Below are positions 1-4,898 of a stretch of 5,425 bases of DNA, piece by piece. This DNA comes from CAJQND01 sp051010055. Its GTDB lineage: Bacteria > Pseudomonadota > Alphaproteobacteria > Rhizobiales > CAJQND01. Location: contig JBPCVY010000046.1 in NCBI GenBank assembly GCA_051010055.1, positions 1 through 5,425 of the forward strand. Reading direction: 5' to 3'. Below the pieces are notes generated by a model. It did no database searches. It saw only the letters and a program-made list of their open reading frames with translations, and was not told where the DNA came from. The translations under genes were made by a program, and so were the position numbers. The number at the start of each line of letters is the position of its first letter. The stretch's first letter is position 1.

Positions 1-255
1 CAAAAAGCGCTGAATGCACGTTTCGTCCAATGCATCGGCCGCAAGATGCTCCACCAACGCCTCCAGGGCCAGTGCGCGGAACGCGTCCTGGTCCATATTC
101 GCCCGCGAAACAGCTATAATCCTGCTCTCATCGGGAATTTGCCCGTCACGGTCGCGCATATAAAGTGCAGGTAAGAGCTTGCGGCGAGACAAATCTCCTG
201 TGCCCCCGAAGATAACAAAATCGAACGGCGCAACTGGGATGATCTGAGAGGTCAC
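1..255 (-). CDS. zwf: Glucose-6-phosphate dehydrogenase, N-terminal part (runs off left edge)
   Basis: The enzyme oxidises glucose 6-phosphate to 6-phosphogluconolactone with NAD(P)+ in the cytoplasm, at the entry to the oxidative pentose phosphate and Entner-Doudoroff pathways. Translating the minus strand from 255 gives 85 uninterrupted codons. They contain the family's N-terminal dinucleotide-binding signature: DFVIFGGTGDLSRRKLLPAL at residues 12-31, with GGTGDL at 17-22 and RKL at 25-27. This is followed by a family-like RIIAVSRANM stretch. The start is GTG at 253-255. It is the only plausible start because an in-frame TAA lies at about 293-295 and no ATG, GTG or TTG falls between them. 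An AGAGG Shine-Dalgarno (262-266) sits 6 bases upstream. The rest of the roughly 490-residue protein lies outside the window. The gene follows dctM by 67 bases on the same strand, so read-through from the TRAP operon is possible, but the functions are not obviously linked. The family call is secure. Confidence 0.93.
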   Translation of the reverse strand, partial: MTSQIIPVAPFDFVIFGGTGDLSRRKLLPALYMRDRDGQIPDESRIIAVSRANMDQDAFRALALEALVEHLAADALDETCIQRFL

Positions 256-261
256 TGGCTG

Positions 262-266
262 CCTCT
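262..266 (-). promoter_or_regulatory. Ribosome binding site of zwf (GTG start)
   Basis: AGAGG on the minus strand lies 6 bases before the GTG at 255. It supports the GTG as the true start, which a search limited to ATG would miss. Confidence 0.6.
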
Positions 267-276
267 GATTTATTAG

Positions 277-292
277 AAGTTCGGCCCAACTT
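277..292. repeat. Short imperfect palindrome between dctM and zwf
   Basis: The plus strand reads AAGTTCGGCCCAACTT. The 5-base arms AAGTT/AACTT are perfect and surround a nearly symmetric GC centre. It lies in the 67-base gap between the dctM stop and the zwf start. It could be a weak RNA hairpin or a protein-binding site for zwf control. No U-run follows it in the transcribed direction, so I do not call it a terminator. No other signal was recognised in this gap. Confidence 0.3.
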
Positions 293-322
293 TAGAGCAG
301 GTAGGATTCGTTTGAAACAGGG

Positions 323-1639
323 CTAATGCATGCTGTTTGGTATAACAAGCACCAGGAAGGGCACGAACAACAGCAACAACAACCTGATGATGTCGGCCAC
401 CCAGAAGGGCGTTACTCCTTTGAAGATTGTGGCCGTGGAAACATCGCCCACAACCCCCTTCAGAACAAACACATTGAGCCCCACAGGCGGCGTAATCAGG
501 CTGATCTCGGTGACAACCACCACAATGATACCGAACCAGACCGGGTCAAACCCGAGGCTGATCACCAGCGGGAAGAAAATCGGCACCGTCAAAAGCAGCA
601 TCGACAGGCTTTCGAAAATGCAGCCCAACACGATGTAAACCAGCAAGATCATCAACATGATGACGATTTTATCGACGCCCCATTGGGTAACGAACGCCAG
701 GAGCGCTTCGGGCAAGCCGGCAATATTGACGAAGTTGGAGAAAATCCACGCGCCAATAAGCACAACAAACAGGCTGGCTGTTGTATGAGCGGTTTCGACA
801 AGCACTTCGATTGTGGACTTGATGTTCAGCGTTCCCCGGGAAAGGGCTATCAGAAACGCGCCGGTGGCGCCCATTCCGGCAGCTTCAGTTGGCGAGAACG
901 CAATATTCAGCGGCCAAAAATTGAACATGCCGTAGAGCCCGCCAATGACAACCACGAACAGCAAGGTGACTGCCCAGACATCTTTCAGGGCCGCCCCGCG
1001 TTCCGCCCAGTCAGAACGTGTGCCCGCGGGGCCTGCATCCGGGTTGCGGGCAACCGTGTAACGAACCGCACCAAGATAGAACAAAACACCGATTAGGCCT
1101 GGAATAATGCCCGCAAGGAACAGCTTTCCGATGCTGGTTTCAGTAAGCAGGCCGTAAATCACCAAAATGACGCTTGGCGGTATGAGAATGCCCAAGGTGC
1201 CGCCCGCGGCAATTGATGCGGTGGAGAGGCTGTCTGAATAGTTGAACTTGCGCATTTGCGGCATTGCAACTTTCGACATGGTCGCAGCAGTTGCCAACGA
1301 GGACCCACAAATGGCGGAAAACCCGGCGCAGGCAACAATCGTCGCCATAGCCAGCCCGCCCCGCAGATGGCCCATGAAGGCATAGGATGCGCGGTAAAGC
1401 TCCAGCGACAAGCCGCCTTTATTGACGAAAAGCCCCATCAGAATGAACAAGGGCACAACGGACAGGCCGTAATCTTGGGAGGTATCAATAATCAGCCTGC
1501 CTGCCATGGATATGGCGGCGCGCATGGACGTTTCAGATGCATAACCAACAATACCCACCAGCCCCATGGCGAAAGCAATGGGCATGCGCAATAGAACGAG
1601 GAATAGGACAGCGGCAAAACCTATGAGAGCGGGAATCAT
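323..1639 (-). CDS. dctM: TRAP transporter large permease subunit (DctM family)
   Basis: This is the large transmembrane subunit of a tripartite ATP-independent periplasmic (TRAP) transporter. The family carries the transport path and drives uptake of organic acids with a Na+ gradient. The protein is 438 residues, typical of the family, and strongly hydrophobic throughout, with about 11-12 candidate membrane segments. Family landmarks are the N-terminal RMPIAFAMG (18-26), VPLFILMG (62-69), the GGTLGILIPPS loop (146-156) and TPPVGLNVFV near the C-terminus (383-392). The last two are the repeated helix-breaking motifs associated with ion and substrate sites in this fold. A charged loop around residues 198-220 separates the two halves. 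The ATG at 1639 is preceded by AGGGGG, which overlaps the dctQ stop, with 9 bases between the genes, so translation is probably coupled. The gene ends with TAG. It is not fused to the small subunit. Family assignment is very secure, but the substrate is unknown. Confidence 0.96.
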   Translation of the reverse strand: MIPALIGFAAVLFLVLLRMPIAFAMGLVGIVGYASETSMRAAISMAGRLIIDTSQDYGLSVVPLFILMGLFVNKGGLSLELYRASYAFMGHLRGGLAMATIVACAGFSAICGSSLATAATMSKVAMPQMRKFNYSDSLSTASIAAGGTLGILIPPSVILVIYGLLTETSIGKLFLAGIIPGLIGVLFYLGAVRYTVARNPDAGPAGTRSDWAERGAALKDVWAVTLLFVVVIGGLYGMFNFWPLNIAFSPTEAAGMGATGAFLIALSRGTLNIKSTIEVLVETAHTTASLFVVLIGAWIFSNFVNIAGLPEALLAFVTQWGVDKIVIMLMILLVYIVLGCIFESLSMLLLTVPIFFPLVISLGFDPVWFGIIVVVVTEISLITPPVGLNVFVLKGVVGDVSTATIFKGVTPFWVADIIRLLLLLFVPFLVLVIPNSMH

Positions 1640-1644
1640 CGACG

Positions 1645-1650
1645 CCCCCT
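1645..1650 (-). promoter_or_regulatory. Ribosome binding site of dctM, overlapping the dctQ stop
   Basis: AGGGGG on the minus strand shares bases with the dctQ TAG stop and lies 5 bases before the dctM ATG. This arrangement favours re-initiation by ribosomes finishing dctQ. Confidence 0.7.
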
Positions 1651-2188
1651 AATCAATCGACATTTCGGAAGCAATCTGCTTCCTGTCAGGCAGTTTTGAA
1701 GGTGCAAATATGCCAACGCCTGCGCGCAACAGAAGAACCAGCGCGGTAACCATGGCGGAAAATGCGATAAACATGGCGATGTAAAATTGCGGTATCTGCA
1801 GATACTCCGTGGTGTCGCCGTACTGGCGCGCCCGCAATGCCAGCTCCCAAATCCGGTAAGCCGGCCAAATAAGGCAGAGCCCGGAAACCAGATCAACAAT
1901 AATGTTGCGCACTCGTGCGGTGGATGGGGAAAAGAGCGGGTCAAGCAAATCCACCACAATATGCCCGTTGCGCCAGGAAATTATCGGCAGGGCGGAAAAA
2001 ACCGTAATCGCCATGAGCAGCCGGGTGAGTTCGGTCGCAGATTCAATCGGATTGTTCAACAGGCTGCGCAAGATAACGTCGAAGAACGTCATCATCATCA
2101 ATACGAACAGAGAAATGGCCGCAAGCAGCGACGGAGCGTAGCCCAGCTTGGCCCACACTCCGTCACCATTGTTCGTTGCTTCATCCAT
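1649..2188 (-). CDS. dctQ: TRAP transporter small permease subunit (DctQ family)
   Basis: This is the small membrane subunit of the TRAP transporter. It forms the inner-membrane complex with DctM and is required for transport. From the ATG at 2188 the protein is 179 residues, in the usual 160-200 range, with four hydrophobic segments at about 18-40, 54-75, 92-112 and 131-156. The family pattern is visible in DVILRSLLNNPIESATELTR (37-56), where the first membrane segment ends in D..LR and an acidic/basic EL.R follows, and in the NGHIVVDLL stretch (74-82). An in-frame TTG exists 18 bases upstream at 2206. However, the purine-rich GAGGGGGAGAG Shine-Dalgarno lies between it and the ATG and is correctly spaced only for the ATG. 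The gene sits between dctP and dctM in the standard P-Q-M order. The small subunit is poorly conserved, so the call rests on topology, size and position as well as these motifs. Confidence 0.93.
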   Translation of the reverse strand: MDEATNNGDGVWAKLGYAPSLLAAISLFVLMMMTFFDVILRSLLNNPIESATELTRLLMAITVFSALPIISWRNGHIVVDLLDPLFSPSTARVRNIIVDLVSGLCLIWPAYRIWELALRARQYGDTTEYLQIPQFYIAMFIAFSAMVTALVLLLRAGVGIFAPSKLPDRKQIASEMSID

Positions 2189-2193
2189 GCGCG

Positions 2194-2204
2194 CTCTCCC
2201 CCTC
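2194..2204 (-). promoter_or_regulatory. Ribosome binding site that fixes the dctQ start
   Basis: The minus strand reads GAGGGGGAGAG, then CGCGC, then ATG. The site lies downstream of an alternative in-frame TTG at 2206, so it can serve only the ATG at 2188. This shortens the protein from a possible 185 to 179 residues. Confidence 0.7.
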
Positions 2205-2224
2205 AATCACCCAGCCGCATGGTA

Positions 2225-2246
2225 GGCGAAGAACCGGCTTTCCGCC
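2225..2246 (-). other. Hairpin in the dctP-dctQ intergenic gap
   Basis: Just after the dctP stop, the transcribed strand contains GGCGGAA and, nine bases later, TTCGCC. These can pair as GGCG/CGCC plus two A-T pairs with one bulged G. An alternative 5-pair stem, CUGGC/GCCGG, overlaps it. The gap is 68 bases, much longer than the 9 bases between dctQ and dctM, and no U-run follows. Such a structure could protect the dctP 3' end or attenuate read-through, giving more binding protein than permease. That role is inferred; only the pairing is seen. Confidence 0.4.
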
Positions 2247-2256
2247 AGCGCCCCGC

Positions 2257-3282
2257 TTACTTGCCGTAAGACTTCATCTCATTCGCGATGAAATCATGGG
2301 CCCCCTTGCCGTCGACCCCTTTCGCGCTCACTTCCTTCAACACCTTCGCTTTGATGTCTTCACCGATTTTTGCATAGGCTGTCTGATCGGCATCTGAGGC
2401 GACCATCATGGTGTTGTCTGCTGTGGCTTTGGTGGCATCGCGTCCAATATCATCGATTTCGTCCCAGACCTTGCCGGCGAGCTTTGAAGCTTCTTCACCA
2501 AAGACTGCCTCCAGCGCTTTTTTGTCTTCATCGGAAAGTGAATCAAACTTTTCCTGGTTCATGACAATGGCGAACGAGCCGCGGTAAAAACCACCAGGCA
2601 TTTCATAAACGTTCTTGGCAACTTCGGTGAGCTTGAAGCCCTTGCGCCCTTCCATGGGCATCATCACACCGTCAGCAGCTTTTGACGCAAGAGTTTCATA
2701 AACCTTGGGTGCCGGCACGCGAATACCGGTTGCACCGAGCGCTGTGCCCACATCACCGGAAACACCGCCGCCCAGGCGCAATTTCAGGCCCTTTATATCG
2801 GCGAGAGATTTGACGTCTTTCGATGTCTGCAGCTGGCCCGGACCATGAGTGTGCAAGGCGACAAGCTTTACGCCTTTGTGCTCGTCAGCGCCTTTGAAAA
2901 ACTTGTCATGGGCGCGCCAATAGGCGACCGATGCAGCTTCCGCGCTGCCTTCGTAACCCGGCAATTCGACGATTTTGGTGGCGACAAAACGCCCTGGATT
3001 ATAGCCGTGGAAAATCCAGGTAAGGTCAGCTGCGCCATCCTGCACCAGATCAAACTGGGCCGGCGGCGGGGCCAGCTTGTACTTGATTTCCGCGGTTACC
3101 CGGCCATCGGTGGCTTTTTCGATTTTCTCGATAAGCCGCGGCCACATCATTGCATTGATGCCATGGGTTGGCGGCGCCCAGCTCGAAATTGTCAGCTTGG
3201 TTTCGGCGGTGGCAAACGTAACCGTCGACATAAGCGCTGCAGCTGCAGCACCTGCAAGGAATGCTTTGCGTGTAATCTTCAT
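2257..3282 (-). CDS. dctP: TRAP transporter periplasmic substrate-binding protein (DctP family)
   Basis: This is the periplasmic receptor that captures the solute and delivers it to DctQM. From the ATG at 3282 the protein is 341 residues. A clear Sec signal peptide starts with MKITRK, continues through a hydrophobic Ala-rich core (7-24) and ends in a TFATA-E cleavage site after residue 26. The mature domain has family features: SSWAPPTHGIN (33-43), GRVTAEI (60-66), QDGAADL (81-87), the GYNPGRF....ELPGYE segment (93-111), and LKLRLGGG (166-173). Arg169 in the last is in the position of the conserved arginine that holds the carboxylate of the ligand. Further on, LGATGIRVPAPKVYETLASK and DGVMMPMEG match the conserved helix and hinge. 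The start is fixed by GGGAGGAG seven bases upstream; an in-frame TTG at 3309 lies before this site and is rejected. The conserved Arg suggests an organic acid ligand. The DctP symbol denotes the family, not proven C4-dicarboxylate specificity. Confidence 0.95.
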   Translation of the reverse strand: MKITRKAFLAGAAAAALMSTVTFATAETKLTISSWAPPTHGINAMMWPRLIEKIEKATDGRVTAEIKYKLAPPPAQFDLVQDGAADLTWIFHGYNPGRFVATKIVELPGYEGSAEAASVAYWRAHDKFFKGADEHKGVKLVALHTHGPGQLQTSKDVKSLADIKGLKLRLGGGVSGDVGTALGATGIRVPAPKVYETLASKAADGVMMPMEGRKGFKLTEVAKNVYEMPGGFYRGSFAIVMNQEKFDSLSDEDKKALEAVFGEEASKLAGKVWDEIDDIGRDATKATADNTMMVASDADQTAYAKIGEDIKAKVLKEVSAKGVDGKGAHDFIANEMKSYGK

Positions 3283-3289
3283 GTTTGAT

Positions 3290-3297
3290 CTCCTCCC
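3290..3297 (-). promoter_or_regulatory. Strong ribosome binding site of dctP
   Basis: GGGAGGAG on the minus strand, 7 bases before ATG at 3282, contains a full GGAGG core. Its strength fits the high expression expected of a periplasmic binding protein. It also rules out the upstream TTG at 3309, because the site would lie inside the coding region. Confidence 0.8.
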
Positions 3298-3323
3298 TTT
3301 ATGGATCAACTTCTCTGCTTTGT

Positions 3324-3352
3324 AGCGTGATACCTCGTCCGATCGGTGTCAA
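3324..3352 (-). promoter_or_regulatory. Possible sigma70-type promoter for dctPQM
   Basis: The minus strand has a perfect TTGACA (plus-strand 3347-3352) about 65 bases before the dctP start, in the only sizeable gap before the TRAP operon. With a 17-base spacer the -10 hexamer would be CACGCT (3324-3329), which is a poor match to TATAAT. A weak -10 would fit a regulated promoter. The -35 match is seen; promoter function is inferred. Confidence 0.38.
3328..3351. promoter_or_regulatory. Imperfect inverted repeat overlapping the candidate dctP promoter (possible operator)
   Basis: On the plus strand TGATACC (3328-3334) and GGTGTCA (3345-3351) form inverted arms matching at 6 of 7 positions with a 10-base centre. 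The centre overlaps the perfect palindrome CCGATCGG (3339-3346). The right arm covers the candidate -35 and the left arm reaches the -10 region. A dimeric repressor bound here would block the promoter. No regulator gene is in the window, so the binding factor is unknown. Confidence 0.35.
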
Positions 3353-3363
3353 ATTCAAAATTT
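3351..3363. repeat. AT-rich palindrome AAATT-CAA-AATTT upstream of the candidate -35
   Basis: Perfect 5-base arms with a 3-base centre lie directly upstream of and touching the TTGACA box. It could be an UP-like element, part of the terminator T-stretch or chance in AT-rich DNA. The whole 3283-3404 gap is visibly more AT-rich than the flanking genes. Confidence 0.25.
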
Positions 3364-3390
3364 CGGGCAAGGTAGCTAAATACCCAAATT
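3359..3390 (-). terminator. Possible weak terminator hairpin after the acyl-CoA synthetase gene
   Basis: On the transcribed strand AATTTGGG and CCCGAAATT can pair over 8 bases with one bulged G and a loop of about 15 bases, starting 14 bases after the synthetase stop. A smaller GGTA/TACC stem (3371-3384) overlaps it. The following sequence is T-rich but interrupted (TTGAATTTGACA). It could end the upstream transcript just before the dctP promoter. The stem is AT-rich and the loop large, so this is tentative. Confidence 0.3.
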
Positions 3391-3404
3391 AGTTGCGCAC
3401 GAAA

Positions 3405-4898
3405 CTATCTAGCTTTCTCCAGCCTGTCTACCTGTTTTCGAACTTCGCCTGCGACCACCTTTCCCATGGCGTTGCGGGGAAGGGCGCTGACGATGTGAAA
3501 GGTCCGCGGATGCTTAAAATGAGCCAGTTTTTCCTCAAGCACGCTACGCAGCGATGCGGTTACCTTTTCCGGTGTCTCACCATCGGTTAAGACCAGAACA
3601 GCCACCGGGGTTTCGCCCCACCTTTCGTGCGCCATGCCCACAACGCAGCATTCACGCACACCACCAACGGAGTTGATTACCCGCTCCACTTCCGCTGGAT
3701 AAATGTTTTCGCCCCCGGAAATGATGAGGTTCTTGAGCCGGTCACAAACAACCAGATGGCCATCTTCGGTGAGATATCCAATATCGCCGGTGCGGAACCA
3801 GCCGCTATCAAATGCGGCTTCCGTTTCCGCCTCATTCTTCCAGTATCGGGTCATGACGTTGCCGCCGCGCACTTCAATTTCGCCCTCCCCTCCATTGCCG
3901 CTGGCAATGCGTATCTCGCCGTGGATACCGGCCTTGCCGGTGGACAAGGGGTGGGTTTTGCCATCGCCCGGGCGGGTGTAACCGGCAATGGGGCATGTTT
4001 CGGTTGAGCCATAAACCACCACCACCGAAACATCGCGCGCCTCCCACGCGGCGATAAGTTCCGGCGGCACAATCATAGAGCCGGTCGTCAGCATGCGTAG
4101 CGATGTTAAATCAGCCTCCGGCCAGTCCGGCAACGCCATAAGTGCGGTCATAGTCGCCGGCACCATGACGAGAATATCCGGGCGCACACGGACTACCGCA
4201 TCCAGGGTTGCGCGCGGTTCAAAACGCCGGTGGAGATGAATTTCAGCACCGGTAAACAACGCCGGGGTGAGCGATATGTTGAGCCCGCCCACATGGAACA
4301 GCGGCAGCACCACAAGCACCCTGTCGCCGGGTACCAGCTGGTGCATGTCGACGGAAGAAAGCGCGTTCACATAAAGCGCACGCTGGGAAAGCACCGCACC
4401 CTTGGGGCGGCCTGTGGTGCCGGAGGTATAGACAATCAGCAGGGGATCATCGAGCACGCCGGCAACAGGAGGCCCATCGCCATCAGCTGCAGTCAGTTTA
4501 TCGACGTTCAGCAAAGGGCAGACATCTTGCGATGCGCTGGCAGCGGTATCTGCGAACTCATCATCAAAAATAAGAACATTTGGCTCTGCATTTTTCACAA
4601 TCCAGCCAAGCTCAGCTGCGGTCAGCCGCCAGTTGAGCGGAACAAGCACCGCACCAATGCGCGCGCAGGCAAACAGCAGCGCAATCATTGCCGGGTCGTT
4701 GGGCCCGAGAAACGCCACCCTGTCACCGTGGGAAACTTGAAATTTCTCACCCAGAAAACCGGCCAGGCGCTTTGCCCAATCATCCAGCTCGCCATAGGTC
4801 CACTGGCGACCGTCATCATAGAAAAGCACCTGTTTTCCCGGAGGGTGCGCTGGCAGCCATTCAGCTATAGATTTGTGCGGAAATTCAGGCTCAATCAT
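3405..4898 (-). CDS. Acyl-CoA synthetase / AMP-dependent carboxylate-CoA ligase
   Basis: This class I adenylate-forming enzyme activates a carboxylic acid with ATP to an acyl-AMP and transfers it to CoA, probably in the cytoplasm. From ATG at 4898 it has 497 residues, a usual length for medium-size acid-CoA ligases. The ordered motifs are complete. The phosphate loop is YTSGTTGRPKG (157-167), followed by LPLFHVGGLN (198-207) and VYGSTET (295-301). Next come GWFRTGD (366-372), the hinge DRLKN (386-390) and ISGGENIYP (393-401). PRNAMGK (474-480) holds the adenylation lysine, Lys480. No residue is missing, so it should be active. The ATG overlaps the dehydrogenase stop in ATGATTGA, with only a weak Shine-Dalgarno, which suggests translational coupling. 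An in-frame TTG at 5009 would lie deep inside the upstream gene and add a non-family N-terminus. Pairing with a dehydrogenase and a TRAP importer suggests catabolism of an imported or membrane-permeant organic acid. Chain length or aromatic specificity cannot be read. Confidence 0.93.
   Translation of the reverse strand: MIEPEFPHKSIAEWLPAHPPGKQVLFYDDGRQWTYGELDDWAKRLAGFLGEKFQVSHGDRVAFLGPNDPAMIALLFACARIGAVLVPLNWRLTAAELGWIVKNAEPNVLIFDDEFADTAASASQDVCPLLNVDKLTAADGDGPPVAGVLDDPLLIVYTSGTTGRPKGAVLSQRALYVNALSSVDMHQLVPGDRVLVVLPLFHVGGLNISLTPALFTGAEIHLHRRFEPRATLDAVVRVRPDILVMVPATMTALMALPDWPEADLTSLRMLTTGSMIVPPELIAAWEARDVSVVVVYGSTETCPIAGYTRPGDGKTHPLSTGKAGIHGEIRIASGNGGEGEIEVRGGNVMTRYWKNEAETEAAFDSGWFRTGDIGYLTEDGHLVVCDRLKNLIISGGENIYPAEVERVINSVGGVRECCVVGMAHERWGETPVAVLVLTDGETPEKVTASLRSVLEEKLAHFKHPRTFHIVSALPRNAMGKVVAGEVRKQVDRLEKAR
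4891..4898 (-). promoter_or_regulatory. 8-base stop/start overlap (ATGATTGA) coupling dehydrogenase and synthetase
   Basis: On the minus strand ATGATTGA contains the synthetase ATG and, two bases out of frame, the dehydrogenase TGA. No strong Shine-Dalgarno precedes it (GGCGAAACGG only), so synthesis of the ligase probably depends on ribosomes terminating on the upstream gene. Confidence 0.7.

Noticed and set aside
277..292. Rho-independent terminator after dctM
   Set aside because: The stem arms are only 5 bases with an imperfect centre, and no run of U follows, so it is kept only as a palindrome.
326..1096. Long plus-strand open frame of 256 codons opposite dctM
   Set aside because: Its translation is extremely rich in Gln, His, Asn, Asp and Arg with no domain. 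This is the expected antisense image of a hydrophobic membrane protein gene.
2189..2206. Upstream TTG start for dctQ at 2206
   Set aside because: The Shine-Dalgarno GAGGGGGAGAG would be inside the coding region, and it is correctly placed for the ATG at 2188.
2845..3288. Plus-strand open frame of 147 codons opposite dctP
   Set aside because: It lies entirely within the dctP coding region, including its signal peptide, and has no family resemblance or supported start signal.
3283..3309. Upstream TTG start for dctP at 3309
   Set aside because: The strong GGGAGGAG site lies inside this extension. The ATG at 3282 begins a textbook signal peptide.
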